Assembly (NCBI RefSeq): GCF_030814415.1
Contig: NZ_JAUSVB010000002.1
Location: forward strand, 868,001 to 932,000
From: Cellulomonas humilata
GTDB taxonomy: Bacteria > Actinomycetota > Actinomycetes > Actinomycetales > Cellulomonadaceae
DNA: 64,000 nucleotides
Reading direction: 5' to 3'
In this document: piece after piece, positions 1-12,193 of the stretch
Numbering within the stretch: position 1 is the first letter of the stretch
Layout of the letters: each line of letters begins with the position of its first letter
Notes under the pieces: generated by a model
Seen by the model: only the letters and a program-made list of their open reading frames with translations
What the model was told of the DNA's origin: nothing
Database searches by the model: none
Made by a program: the position numbers and the translations under genes

Positions 1-554
1 ACGTCCTCCTCGTCGTCGGCGTAGCCCACGAAGCACAGGCGGTCGGCCGTCAGGAGCGGGCGTCGCGGCCCGAGTCCCGCGAGGCCGTCGTGTGCACCCG
101 GGAGGTCGAGCAGGTGCGCCACCCCCATGGAGTCCGCGATCGGCTCCTCGGGGTGGTCCGCCGGGAGCTGGAGGTCCTGCCCGCCGTCGACGTAGACCAG
201 CCCGAGGTCGAGCCCCGCGTCGGCGGACGCCGCGACGACCGCGAGGGTCACCGTGCACTCGCCGCCGAGCACCACCGGGACGTGGCCGGCGGACAGGACC
301 GTACCCAGCGCCTCCCGCGCCTCCTGCAGGACGACCGCGACCCGTGCGACGTCGTGCGGGTTGGTGCGCTCGGGCGGGTCGGGACGCCACCGTGCCGACG
401 CCGTGTCGCCGTGGTCGACGACGCGACGGCCGGTGCGTTCGAGTGCTCGGACGAGCCCGGCGGCGCGCAGTGCGGCGGGGGAGCGGTCGAGGCCGGGGGC
501 GTGGGCGGCGGCGCTCGACGGCACCCCGAGGACGCCCAGGGGTCGGTGCGGCAT
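1..554 (-). CDS. Arginase/ureohydrolase-family protein, C-terminus cut by window edge
   Basis: The first 184 residues are visible and the gene runs off position 1. The N-terminus (GVPSSAAAHAPGLDRSPAAL, residues 8-27) is the usual opening of actinobacterial arginase-family proteins. The family's metal-site blocks are present but altered. The GGDH/GGDC block reads GGEC, and the DAHAD block reads DGGQD, so the aspartates remain while the histidine ligand is gone. The segment MGVAHLL further on also fits the family. ATG at 554 has no Shine-Dalgarno; a TAGCCT hexamer lies 6 nt upstream, suggesting a leaderless mRNA. Seen: family fold motifs and the lost histidine. Inferred: reduced or changed catalytic activity. 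The substrate is unknown. Confidence 0.75.
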   Translation of the reverse strand, partial: MPHRPLGVLGVPSSAAAHAPGLDRSPAALRAAGLVRALERTGRRVVDHGDTASARWRPDPPERTNPHDVARVAVVLQEAREALGTVLSAGHVPVVLGGECTVTLAVVAASADAGLDLGLVYVDGGQDLQLPADHPEEPIADSMGVAHLLDLPGAHDGLAGLGPRRPLLTADRLCFVGYADDEED

Positions 555-560
555 CCGGTC

Positions 561-566
561 AGGCTA
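561..566 (-). promoter_or_regulatory. -10 hexamer TAGCCT for the arginase-family gene (leaderless)
   Basis: TAGCCT (minus strand) ends 6 nt before the ATG at 554. It matches TANNNT, and no ribosome binding site is present. Confidence 0.55.
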
Positions 567-583
567 GGTGCGGGCGCCGACAT

Positions 584-1018
584 TCACCCGACGTCGCCGA
601 AGCCCTCCGCGGTCACCGTGGCGTACGAGCGGCGGACGGCCTCCTCGAGGACACCGAGGTCGACCTTGTCGAGATCCTTGATGTATACGCAGCTCACCGA
701 GCTCGTGTGCGGACCGAGGCCCGCGAGCAGGTCGGCGTGCGCCTCGACCCCGTCGGAGAGGTACACCGTCGTCGCGGCCTTGCGCGGCGAGAACCCCGCG
801 GCGATCGCGTCGCCCTGCCGGCCCGACGAGTACGCGTAGTGGTAGGTGCCGAAGCCGACGATGCTCGGTCCCCACAGCCGCGGCTGCTCGCCCGTCACGC
901 GAGTCATCAGCTCGACCAGGCGGAGCGCGTCCCGGCGACGCACGGGATGGTCCACGGCGGCGAGGAACGCGTCGACGTCGGCGTCGGTGGGCTGGGTCTT
1001 GTTGGGCTCGGGTGCCAT
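584..1018 (-). CDS. DUF1801 domain protein (YdhG-like)
   Basis: A 144-residue protein. The block WGPSIVGFGTYHYAY and the following YLSDGVEAHADLLAGLG are typical of the DUF1801 family, small soluble proteins sometimes called frataxin-like iron chaperones. The biochemical role is poorly defined, so only the family is assigned. I chose ATG at 1018 because a GATACT hexamer sits exactly 6 nt upstream and there is no Shine-Dalgarno. Longer in-frame readings upstream are Arg/Pro-rich and look non-coding. It lies 20 bp downstream of the kinase gene that ends at 1039 but appears to have its own promoter. Confidence 0.85.
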   Translation of the reverse strand: MAPEPNKTQPTDADVDAFLAAVDHPVRRRDALRLVELMTRVTGEQPRLWGPSIVGFGTYHYAYSSGRQGDAIAAGFSPRKAATTVYLSDGVEAHADLLAGLGPHTSSVSCVYIKDLDKVDLGVLEEAVRRSYATVTAEGFGDVG

Positions 1019-1024
1019 CGCGCC

Positions 1025-1030
1025 AGTATC
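1025..1030 (-). promoter_or_regulatory. -10 hexamer GATACT for the DUF1801 gene (leaderless)
   Basis: GATACT on the minus strand is separated by 6 nt (GGCGCG) from ATG 1018. It lies between the kinase stop and the DUF1801 start. Confidence 0.5.
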
Positions 1031-1038
1031 CCGCCGAG

Positions 1039-1908
1039 TCAGTCGGCGAGCGCCTGCGCGATCCCGTGCCGCCCGATCTCCGCGAGGGCGGGGTGGTCGA
1101 CGGGATGCATCTGGAGCACGACGGCCATGTGCAGCGCCCACGCCTGCGCGCGCCGCCAGGTCGCGTCATCGGGCCCCAGCCGGTCCCGGAACCCCGCGCG
1201 CCCGTCCGCGTCGAACGTGAGCCAGGCGGTCGACAGGTCGGAGGCGGGGTCGCCGGAGGTCACGTCGCCGAAGTCGATGACCGCGCGCAGCCGGCCGTCG
1301 TGCACCAGGAGGTTGGCAGGGTGCGGGTCGCCGTGCAGCCACAGCGCCGGCCCGTCCCACGCGGGGGTCGCCGCGAGGTCGCGCCAGCGCTCGAGGATGC
1401 GGTCCGCGTCGGGCAGGGCGAGGCGTTCGAGCCGCTCGCGCAGCGGCTCCTCGCGCGGGGCGATCGGCACGCCGCGGAACGCGTTCACCGGGGCGTCGTC
1501 CGGGGCCGGACGGTGCAGGGCGACGAACACCTCCGCCAGCTGCGACGCCCACGCGGAGCGGCTCGCCACCGGGGTGTGGTGGGCAGCGACGGCGTCGAAC
1601 CACGGGACGACGCTCCACGTCCACGGGTAGGTCGACGACGGCACGCCGACCCGGACTGGCGTCGGCACGTCGACCGGGAGACGGGGGGCCAGGACGGGCA
1701 GCCATCGCTGCTCGTGCTCCACCATCGGAGCGGCGACCGCCCGGACGGGGAACCGGGCGGTCAGCTGGTCGCCGACGCGCCACAGGGCGTTGTCCCACCC
1801 GGTGCCCGCCCAGGCCAGGGGCAGGTCGGCGAGATCGGGGTGCTGCTCGCGCAGGAGGGTGCGGACGAGGTCCTCGGACACCTCGATCTCCAGGAGGGGG
1901 TGCACCAC
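1039..1908 (-). CDS. Aminoglycoside phosphotransferase (APH)-family kinase
   Basis: A 289-residue cytosolic small-molecule kinase fold. The catalytic loop HGDPHPAN is at residues 192-199 and the metal-binding IDFGD at 211-215, both intact. Such proteins phosphorylate hydroxyl groups of small molecules or sugars; many actinobacterial members have no known substrate, and resistance cannot be claimed from sequence. It is the last gene of the minus-strand run guaB1 - amidotransferase - NUDIX - kinase. Its ATG lies 1 bp after the NUDIX stop, so translation is probably coupled. A weak inverted repeat (1032-1037/1043-1048) overlaps its stop. Confidence 0.85.
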   Translation of the reverse strand: MVHPLLEIEVSEDLVRTLLREQHPDLADLPLAWAGTGWDNALWRVGDQLTARFPVRAVAAPMVEHEQRWLPVLAPRLPVDVPTPVRVGVPSSTYPWTWSVVPWFDAVAAHHTPVASRSAWASQLAEVFVALHRPAPDDAPVNAFRGVPIAPREEPLRERLERLALPDADRILERWRDLAATPAWDGPALWLHGDPHPANLLVHDGRLRAVIDFGDVTSGDPASDLSTAWLTFDADGRAGFRDRLGPDDATWRRAQAWALHMAVVLQMHPVDHPALAEIGRHGIAQALAD

Positions 1909-1909
1909 G

Positions 1910-2596
1910 TCAGCGGGCCTGCACGACGCGGTGCACGTCGTACGGCACCGCCCAGCCGAGGGCGTCGAACATCCTGGCCAGCACGATGCCCGTGAATCCC
2001 CAGACCAGCACGCCGTCGACGAGGAACGCCGGGGTGCGGACTGTCCGACCCCAGCGCGAGTGCTCGACGCTCGCCCGGTTGGCCGGCTCCAGGAGGTCCG
2101 CCACCGGCACGCGGAACACGTCTACGGTCTCGGCATGGTCCACCGCCGCGACCTGCGACGGACGTGTCCACCAGGCCGGGACCGGCGTGACCAGGTGGTT
2201 GCTCACCGGCACGGGCAACGGCGGCAGGGTGCCGAGCACTTCGACGCCCTTCGCCTCGAGCCCGACCTCCTCGACCGCCTCGCGCACCGCGGCCTCGCGC
2301 GGGCCCGCGTCGGAGGGCTCCAGCCGGCCCCCCGGGAAGGCGATCTGCCCGGCATGGTGGCCGAGGGCCTGGGAGCGCCGTTGGAGGAGCACGTCGAGAT
2401 CGCGGGCCACCAGCGGGTCCTCGGTGCGCGACGGGGTCGCGTCGAGCGCACCGAACAGGACCAGCACCGCGGCCGGCCGGGCCGTGGACGGGTCCTCCAG
2501 CACCCGGACCGGGTCCACGCCCCAGTCGAGGCCGCGCGCGCACAGGTCGAGGAGCTCGGCGCGCGCCCCACGCACCTCCGGCGTCAGGTCTGTCAT
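1910..2596 (-). CDS. NUDIX hydrolase, CoA pyrophosphatase (NudL)-like
   Basis: A 228-residue protein. The sequence leading into the Nudix box (LLQRRSQALGHHAGQIAFPGG, starting at residue 70) is the signature of the NudL/CoAse group. The box itself (residues 89-112) contains REAVEEVG, with the metal-binding glutamates present. The expected reaction is hydrolysis of CoA or its derivatives to phosphopantetheine and 3',5'-ADP. ATG 2596 overlaps the stop of the upstream amidotransferase by 4 bp (ATGA), which fixes the start. It belongs to the same operon as guaB1 and the kinase. Family assignment is firm; the exact substrate is inferred. Confidence 0.88.
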   Translation of the reverse strand: MTDLTPEVRGARAELLDLCARGLDWGVDPVRVLEDPSTARPAAVLVLFGALDATPSRTEDPLVARDLDVLLQRRSQALGHHAGQIAFPGGRLEPSDAGPREAAVREAVEEVGLEAKGVEVLGTLPPLPVPVSNHLVTPVPAWWTRPSQVAAVDHAETVDVFRVPVADLLEPANRASVEHSRWGRTVRTPAFLVDGVLVWGFTGIVLARMFDALGWAVPYDVHRVVQAR

Positions 2597-3285
2597 CCGC
2601 GAGCCCGTACGAGCTCTCCGAACGCGGCGAACATCTTCGTCGCGGCGGGGGCCAGACCGGGGAGGTGCTCGGCGCCGGCCGTGCGGATCTCGTCGATCTC
2701 CTCCGGGGACAGGTCGCCGACCATGTCCGGCGTCGAGAGCCACAGGTCGAGCATCCCGGCGTCGAGCTCGGGGTGGAACTGCAGACCCAGCGCGCTGCCC
2801 GCGCGGAAGGCCTGCACCGGGGTCGCGGCCGTCGAGGCCAGGAGCGTGGCGCCGCTCGGCAGGTCCACCGTGTCGGAGTGCCAGTGCAGCACGGTGGGCC
2901 GCTCGCCGAGCGCACCCAGCATCAGGTCCTCCGCGACGACGTCGACCGGCGCGAAGCCGATCTCGGTGGCAGCGCGCAGGTGCAGCCGGGAGCCGAGCGC
3001 GAGGGCGAGGATCTGCATCCCGAGGCAGACCCCCAGCACGGGCACGTCGGCGTCCACCGCGGTCGCCAGCAGCGCGCGCTCCGCCGCCAGACCCGGATGA
3101 CCCGGCACGTCGTCCGCGTCCATCGGCCCACCCATGACGACCACGCCGGACACCTCGTCGAGACCCGGGAGGCGGGCGTCGTCGAGGTCGAGGACCGTGC
3201 GCACGCGGATGGGTGCGTCGAGGCCGCGCGCGATCAGGCCCGGGCCCTCGTGCGGTGCGTGCATCACCACCAGGACGGGACGCAT
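2593..3285 (-). CDS. Class I glutamine amidotransferase (GMP synthase-like domain)
   Basis: A 230-residue stand-alone GATase1 domain. The nucleophile elbow GVCLGMQ carries Cys87, and the catalytic His171 and Glu173 are in FHPE, so the Cys-His-Glu triad is complete. There is no synthetase domain, so this is not GuaA; the acceptor is unknown. Position next to guaB1 suggests, but does not prove, a link to purine or nitrogen metabolism. ATG 3285 lies 6 bp past the guaB1 stop. GTG codons at 3297 and 3300 are possible alternative starts that would overlap guaB1. It overlaps the NUDIX gene by 4 bp. Confidence 0.87.
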   Translation of the reverse strand: MRPVLVVMHAPHEGPGLIARGLDAPIRVRTVLDLDDARLPGLDEVSGVVVMGGPMDADDVPGHPGLAAERALLATAVDADVPVLGVCLGMQILALALGSRLHLRAATEIGFAPVDVVAEDLMLGALGERPTVLHWHSDTVDLPSGATLLASTAATPVQAFRAGSALGLQFHPELDAGMLDLWLSTPDMVGDLSPEEIDEIRTAGAEHLPGLAPAATKMFAAFGELVRARG

Positions 3286-3290
3286 GCCCG

Positions 3291-6807
<3,517 letters not shown>

Positions 6808-6810
6808 GAT

Positions 6811-6827
6811 CTGGACCTGTCGTCCCG
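6811..6827 (+). promoter_or_regulatory. Distal DosR/DevR-like box upstream of pflB
   Basis: CTGGACCTGTCGTCCCG shares GG(R)CCT(K)TCGTCCCG with the better site 59 bp downstream. It lies just after the dxs stop, roughly 100 nt before the predicted pflB transcription start. Confidence 0.4.
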
Positions 6828-6868
6828 GCCGTGGGGCGGTGACTCACGTCTCGCCGTCCCTCCCAGAC

Positions 6869-6888
6869 TTAGGGCCTTTCGTCCCGAG
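6869..6888 (+). promoter_or_regulatory. Proximal DosR/DevR-like box upstream of pflB
   Basis: TTAGGGCCTTTCGTCCCGAG matches the dormancy-regulator consensus TTSGGGACTWWAGTCCCSAA at 16 of 20 positions by my count, with the correct 4-nt centre between half-sites. It lies 20 bp upstream of TAGCGT (6909-6914), a TANNNT -10, so it would sit near the -35 of pflB where an activator of this family normally binds. Oxygen- or redox-responsive control of pflB is inferred. Confidence 0.5.
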
Positions 6889-6948
6889 ACATGGGATCAA
6901 TTCCTCCGTAGCGTCGAGTGCATCGACCACCGTCGGAGGAGCACGCAG

Positions 6949-9222
6949 ATGTCCACCAGCACCCTGTCCCGGAACGTCCCCACCGAGCCCGCGATGCAGC
7001 CGGCGTGGCGTGGCTTCGCCAGAGGGTCCTGGACGGACGAGATCGATGTGCGGGACTTCATCCAGCGCAACTACACGCCGTACACCGGCGACGCCTCCTT
7101 CCTCGCCGGTCCCACCCCGCGTACGACCGCGATGTGGGCGCGGCTGACCGCGATGTTCCCGGCCGAGCGCGCGCGCGGCGTCCACGACGTCGACCCGCAC
7201 ACGCCGTCCACGATCACGTCGCACGAGCCCGGCTACATCGACCGCCACAACGAGCTGATCGTGGGTCTGCAGACGGACGCGCCCCTCAAGCGCGCGATCA
7301 TGCCCAACGGTGGCTACCGGATGGTCGAGAAGGCGCTGGAGACCTACGGGTTCGCGCCCGACCCGATCGTCGGCGAGATCTTCACCAAGTACCGCAAGAC
7401 CCACAACGACGGCGTCTTCGACGTCTACCCGCCGGACGTGCGCGCAGCGCGCTCGGCGCACCTCATCACGGGCCTGCCGGACGCCTACGGGCGCGGGCGG
7501 ATCATCGGCGACTACCGTCGCGTCGCCCTGTACGGGGTCGACGCGCTGATCGCCGGCAAGCGCAAGGACCGCGCCGAGCTGGACCGCGAGCGCTCGTCGG
7601 AGCACGTCATCCGCGACCGCGAGGAGAACGCCGAGCAGATCCGCGCGCTGGGCGAGCTCAAGACCATGGCCGCGTCGTACGGGTACGACATCTCCGGTCC
7701 GGCGACGACCGCGAAGGAAGCCGTCCAGTGGCTGTACTTCGCCTACCTGGGCGCCGTGAAGGAGCAGAACGGTGCGGCGATGTCGCTGGGCCGTACCTCG
7801 ACGTTCCTCGACGTGTACCTGCAGCGCGACCTCGCCGCGGGCCGGCTGACCGAGCAGGACGCGCAGGAGCTGGTCGACGACCTGGTGATCAAGCTCCGTA
7901 TCGTGCGGTTCCTGCGCACCCCCGAGTACGACGAGCTGTTCTCCGGCGACCCGACCTGGGTGACCGAGTCGATCGGCGGGATGGGGGAGGACGGCCGGAC
8001 GCTGGTCACCAAGAACTCCTTCCGGTACCTGCAGACCCTCTACAACCTGGGCCCGGCCCCCGAGCCGAACCTCACGGTGTTCTGGACCGAGCGGCTGCCC
8101 GACGGGTTCAAGCGGTTCTGCACGCAGGTCTCGATCGACACGTCGGCCCTGCAGTACGAGTCGGACGACCTCATCCGTGAGTCGTGGGGGGACGACGCGG
8201 CGATCGCCTGCTGCGTGTCGCCCATGCGCGTCGGCAAGCAGATGCAGTTCTTCGGCGCCCGGGTCAACCTGGCCAAGGCCCTGCTGTACGCGATCAACGG
8301 CGGCCGTGACGAGCTGACCGGCAAGCAGGTGGCTCCCGCCGCGCCGGCCGTCGTCGGTGACGTCCTCGACTACGACGACGTCGTGGCCAAGCTCCACGTG
8401 ATGCTCGACTGGCTCGCGCAGACCTACGTCGACGCGCTCAACTGCGTGCACTTCATGCACGACAAGTACGCGTACGAGCGCCTCGAGATGGCGCTGCACG
8501 ACCGCGAGGTGCTGCGGACGATGGCGTGCGGGATCGCCGGGCTGTCCGTCGTCACCGACTCGCTCTCGGCCATCAAGCACGCCGGCGTCCGCCCGGTGCG
8601 GAACGCCGACGGCCTGGTCACCGAGTACACGGTGGACGGCGAGTTCCCCACGTACGGGAACGACGACGACCGGGCCGACGACATCGCAGTCTGGCTGGTC
8701 GAGACCTTCATGGCCAAGATCCGTCGCACCCCCACGTACCGCGACTCGATCCACACCCAGTCCGTGCTGACCATCACCTCGAACGTGGTCTACGGGAAGT
8801 CCACGGGCTCCACGCCCGACGGGCGTCGCGCCGGTCAGCCGTTCGCGCCGGGGGCCAACCCGATGAACGGCCGGGACTCGCACGGGATGCTTGCCTCCGC
8901 ACTGTCGGTCGCGAAGATCCCCTACGCCGAGGCCATGGACGGAATCTCCCTGACGTCGTCGGTGGTACCGACGGGCCTCGGGCGCACGCGCGACGAGCAG
9001 GTGACCAACCTGGTCGGTCTGCTGGACGCGTACATGATGTCGTCGGGCTACCACCTGAACATCAACGTGCTGAACCGCGAGACCCTCGAGGACGCCATGG
9101 AGCACCCCGAGGACTACCCGCAGCTGACCATCCGGGTGTCTGGCTACGCCGTGAACTTCGTGCGGCTCACCCGCGAGCAGCAGCTCGACGTCCTCTCGCG
9201 GACGTTCCACGGCTCGGTATGA
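6949..9222 (+). CDS. pflB: Formate C-acetyltransferase (pyruvate formate-lyase)
   Basis: 757 residues, close to the 760 of the E. coli enzyme. It cleaves pyruvate plus CoA to acetyl-CoA and formate under anoxic conditions. The catalytic pair Cys421-Cys422 is in AIACCVSPM, and the glycyl-radical site is Gly732 in RVSGYAV near the C-terminus. The strong ribosome site GGAGGAG lies about 8 nt before ATG 6949. It is followed directly by its activase, whose ATG overlaps the stop (ATGA). The promoter carries two DosR-like boxes. Its presence implies mixed-acid fermentation. No formate transporter or adhE is seen nearby. Confidence 0.97.
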   Translation: MSTSTLSRNVPTEPAMQPAWRGFARGSWTDEIDVRDFIQRNYTPYTGDASFLAGPTPRTTAMWARLTAMFPAERARGVHDVDPHTPSTITSHEPGYIDRHNELIVGLQTDAPLKRAIMPNGGYRMVEKALETYGFAPDPIVGEIFTKYRKTHNDGVFDVYPPDVRAARSAHLITGLPDAYGRGRIIGDYRRVALYGVDALIAGKRKDRAELDRERSSEHVIRDREENAEQIRALGELKTMAASYGYDISGPATTAKEAVQWLYFAYLGAVKEQNGAAMSLGRTSTFLDVYLQRDLAAGRLTEQDAQELVDDLVIKLRIVRFLRTPEYDELFSGDPTWVTESIGGMGEDGRTLVTKNSFRYLQTLYNLGPAPEPNLTVFWTERLPDGFKRFCTQVSIDTSALQYESDDLIRESWGDDAAIACCVSPMRVGKQMQFFGARVNLAKALLYAINGGRDELTGKQVAPAAPAVVGDVLDYDDVVAKLHVMLDWLAQTYVDALNCVHFMHDKYAYERLEMALHDREVLRTMACGIAGLSVVTDSLSAIKHAGVRPVRNADGLVTEYTVDGEFPTYGNDDDRADDIAVWLVETFMAKIRRTPTYRDSIHTQSVLTITSNVVYGKSTGSTPDGRRAGQPFAPGANPMNGRDSHGMLASALSVAKIPYAEAMDGISLTSSVVPTGLGRTRDEQVTNLVGLLDAYMMSSGYHLNINVLNRETLEDAMEHPEDYPQLTIRVSGYAVNFVRLTREQQLDVLSRTFHGSV

Positions 9223-10091
9223 CCACCACGACCACCCAGGTGCACGACGTGGCTCCGTGGCCGACCGTGCACCTGGGTCTTCCCCGAGCGAGGTCCGGCA
9301 CGGCCGGTCTCTCGTCGGTCGAGCTCGACCACTCCGCGCGCATGGCTGCCGTGCGCGCGGGGAACCTCGGGTCGGTGCACTCCTGGGAGCTGGTCACCGC
9401 GGTCGACGGGCCGGGCACGCGGCTGACGGTGTTCCTGGCCGGTTGCCCCCTGCAGTGCCTGTACTGCCACAACCCCGACACCATGCAGATGCGGCGCGGG
9501 ACCGACGTGACGGCCGACGAGATCCTGGCGCGGGTCGCCCGGTACCGGACGGTGTTCGCCGCGACCGGTGGCGGGCTGACGATCTCGGGCGGTGAGCCCC
9601 TGATGCAGCCGGCGTTCGTCGCGCGGCTCCTGCGCGGGGCGAAGGCCATGGGCGTGCACACCACGGTGGACACGTCCGGGTTCCTGGGCAGCCAGTGCTC
9701 CGACGAGACGCTGGCGGACATCGACCTCGTGCTCCTGGACATCAAGTCCGGGCTGCCCGACACCTACCGCCGTGTCACCGGGCGGGCGCTGCAGCCGACG
9801 CTGGACTTCGGGCAGCGGCTGCGCGAGAGCGGTACGCGCACCTGGGTGCGGTTCGTCCTGGTCCCCGGCCTGACCGACGCGCCGGAGAACGTCGAGGCGG
9901 TCGCGGACCACATCGTCGCCCTCGGCGACGTCGTCGAGCGCGTCGAGGTGCTGCCGTTCCACCAGATGGGCCGCGACAAGTGGGACGAGCTGGGGATGCG
10001 GTACGAGCTGGAGGACACGCAACCCCCGACCCCGGAGCTCGTCGAGCGTGTGCGCGCGACGTTCCGGGACCGGGGGCTGAGCGTCTTCTAG
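9219..10091 (+). CDS. pflA: Pyruvate formate-lyase activating enzyme (radical SAM)
   Basis: 290 residues. It uses S-adenosylmethionine and a [4Fe-4S] cluster to install the glycyl radical on PflB. The cluster motif CX3CX2C is Cys76/Cys80/Cys83 (GCPLQCLYC), and the SAM-binding ISGGEPL is at 123-129. Compared with the 246-residue E. coli enzyme there is an N-terminal extension of about 45 residues before the core begins near residue 50. ATG 9219 overlaps the pflB stop, supporting this start, but a shorter internal start cannot be excluded. Its TAG stop (10089-10091) shares CTAG with the convergent fadB stop. Confidence 0.95.
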   Translation: MTTTTTQVHDVAPWPTVHLGLPRARSGTAGLSSVELDHSARMAAVRAGNLGSVHSWELVTAVDGPGTRLTVFLAGCPLQCLYCHNPDTMQMRRGTDVTADEILARVARYRTVFAATGGGLTISGGEPLMQPAFVARLLRGAKAMGVHTTVDTSGFLGSQCSDETLADIDLVLLDIKSGLPDTYRRVTGRALQPTLDFGQRLRESGTRTWVRFVLVPGLTDAPENVEAVADHIVALGDVVERVEVLPFHQMGRDKWDELGMRYELEDTQPPTPELVERVRATFRDRGLSVF

Positions 10092-12193
10092 ACGGCGGGG
10101 ACGTTCGCGACGCCGTCAGGCAGGATCCGGCGGCCGAGCACGCGCTCGGAGTAGCCGGTGCGGTCCAGGTACGGCGTGAGCCCACCGAGGTGGAAGCCCC
10201 AGCCGGCGCCCAGGATCATGCACAGGTCGATCTGCTGCGGGGTGGCGACGACGCCCTCCTCGAGCATGTGCCCGACCTCGACGGTGAGGGCGGTGAGCAC
10301 GCTGTCGAGCACACCGGCCTCGTCGAGCGGGGTGCCCGACGTCTCGCTGAACGCCGCCTGGATGGCGGGGTCGACCGGCTTGGGCAGACCCTTCGCCTTC
10401 GCGGGCAGGACCACCGTCGTGCCCTCGGCGACGAGCTTCTCGAGGCCGGGGGAGCGCGGGAACCGGTCGCCCAGCTCCTCGCGCAGCGACGTCAGGACGT
10501 GCAGACCGACGGCGGGACCGACGAGGTCGAACAGCTCGAACGGCGGCATGGGCAGGCCGAGCGGCCGCAGCGCGCGGTCGGCGACCTCGACGGGCGTGCC
10601 CTTCTCGACGGCGTCGACGATCACGCCGAGCAGCAGGACGAGCAGCCGGTTGACGACGAAGCCCGGCCGGTCGGCGACGAGGACGGCCGTCTTGCGCAGC
10701 TTGGCCGCGACGGCGAACCCGGTGGCCAGCGCCTCGAGAGACGTTCGCTCGGCCTGCACGACCTCCACCAGCGGCATCGCGGCCACGGGGTTGAAGAAGT
10801 GCAGCCCGACGACCCGCTCGGGGTGCTGCAGGTCGGCCGCCATCGCGGTCACCGACAGCGCGGAGGTGTTCGTCGCGAGGATCGTCGTCGGGGAGATGAC
10901 GGTCTCCAGCTCCGCGAACACCTTCTTCTTCAGGTCCAGGATCTCGGTGACCGCCTCGATGACGAGGTCGCAGGTCGCGAACTCGGCGAGGTCGGTGGTG
11001 CCCTGGATCGAGCCGATCAGCCGCGAGGCGGCCGACTCGCTCATGCGGCCCGTCGACGTGAGGCGCTCGACGGAGGACCGCACCGCGGCGAGGCCCTTGT
11101 CGACGCGCTCCTGGTCCAGGTCGCGCATGACGACCGGGACGCCGAGGCGCTGCGCGAACAGCATCGCGATCTGCGCCGCCATGAGCCCGGCGCCGACGAT
11201 GCCGACCCGGGTGACGGGCTGCGCGAGCGACCGGTCCGGGGCGCCGACGGGCTTCTTGCCGCCGGACACGAGCCCGAACGCGTACACGGAGGCGCGCATC
11301 TCGTCGCTCATGATCAGGTCGGCGAGCGCCTCGTCCTCGGCCGCGAAGGCCTCCTCACGCGACGCGGTGCGAGCGGCGGCGACCAGGTCGAGCGCGCGGT
11401 ACGGCGCCGGCCGCGAGCGGTTGATGACCGCGTCGAGGCGCTGACGTGCCGCCGCGACGACGCCGTCCCAGACCTCGGCGCTGTCGAGCTCACGACGCGG
11501 GACGACGACCTCGCCGGTCACCACGCGGGCAGCCCAGCGGATGGACTCCTCGAGGAAGTCGGCCGGGTCGAGGACGACGTCCATGAGGCCGATCGTCGTG
11601 GCCTCTACCGCGGCGAACGGCTTGTTCGCCGCGGGCCGCGTGAGGATGACGTCCAGCGCCTTCTCGATCCCGACGAGCCGCGGCACGATGTAGGCGCCGC
11701 CCCAGCCGGGCACCAGGCCCAGGCCGGTCTCCGGGAGCGCGAGGGCGCGGACGTCGGACGCCACGGTGCGGTAGTCGCAGTTCAGCGCCAGCTCGAGGCC
11801 GCCGCCCAGGGCGACACCGTTGACGAACGCGAACGTCGGGACGCCCATGGAGTGCAGCAGCTCGTAGGCCTGGTGGCCGCCCTGACCGAGCCCGAGCGCT
11901 CCCTCGCGCCCGGGGACGGTCCCGATCTGCGTGAGGTCCGCACCGGCAGCCAGGTAGTACGGCTTGCCGGTGACGGCGACGGCGGCGACCTCGCCGGCCG
12001 CGACGCGCGCCTGGACGGCGGTGAGCGTGGCGGTCAGCTCGGCGATGCCGAGCGGGCCGAGCGTCGTCGGCTTGGTGTGGTCGAGGCCGTTGTCGATGGT
12101 GACGAGCACCAGCGTGCCCGCGCCGCCGGGCAGGGTGACGTCGCGGGCGATGGCGTGGCTGACGCGCTCCGCGCGAGGAGTCTCGGTGCTCAC
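10088..12193 (-). CDS. fadB: Bifunctional enoyl-CoA hydratase / 3-hydroxyacyl-CoA dehydrogenase
   Basis: 701 residues. The N-terminal crotonase domain (about 1-190) has the two catalytic glutamates Glu134 (GGGLELAL) and Glu155 (LPETGLG). The Rossmann domain has GIVGAGLMAAQIA near residue 335, followed by GLHFFNPVAAMPLVE. Two C-terminal dehydrogenase domains follow. It carries out the middle steps of fatty acid beta-oxidation and forms an operon with the thiolase fadA, whose stop overlaps its GTG start (GTGA). It converges on pflA with a shared CTAG as both stops, so there is no room for an intergenic terminator. Confidence 0.95.
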   Translation of the reverse strand: MSTETPRAERVSHAIARDVTLPGGAGTLVLVTIDNGLDHTKPTTLGPLGIAELTATLTAVQARVAAGEVAAVAVTGKPYYLAAGADLTQIGTVPGREGALGLGQGGHQAYELLHSMGVPTFAFVNGVALGGGLELALNCDYRTVASDVRALALPETGLGLVPGWGGAYIVPRLVGIEKALDVILTRPAANKPFAAVEATTIGLMDVVLDPADFLEESIRWAARVVTGEVVVPRRELDSAEVWDGVVAAARQRLDAVINRSRPAPYRALDLVAAARTASREEAFAAEDEALADLIMSDEMRASVYAFGLVSGGKKPVGAPDRSLAQPVTRVGIVGAGLMAAQIAMLFAQRLGVPVVMRDLDQERVDKGLAAVRSSVERLTSTGRMSESAASRLIGSIQGTTDLAEFATCDLVIEAVTEILDLKKKVFAELETVISPTTILATNTSALSVTAMAADLQHPERVVGLHFFNPVAAMPLVEVVQAERTSLEALATGFAVAAKLRKTAVLVADRPGFVVNRLLVLLLGVIVDAVEKGTPVEVADRALRPLGLPMPPFELFDLVGPAVGLHVLTSLREELGDRFPRSPGLEKLVAEGTTVVLPAKAKGLPKPVDPAIQAAFSETSGTPLDEAGVLDSVLTALTVEVGHMLEEGVVATPQQIDLCMILGAGWGFHLGGLTPYLDRTGYSERVLGRRILPDGVANVPAV

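Noticed and set aside
1032-1048. Hairpin CGCCGA-GTCAG-TCGGCG at the end of the APH-family kinase gene
   Set aside because: Only a 6-bp stem that overlaps coding sequence; too weak to call a terminator.
1039-1908. Antibiotic-resistance phosphotransferase
   Set aside because: APH-fold motifs are present, but the gene is part of a housekeeping-like operon and no substrate can be inferred, so resistance is not claimed.
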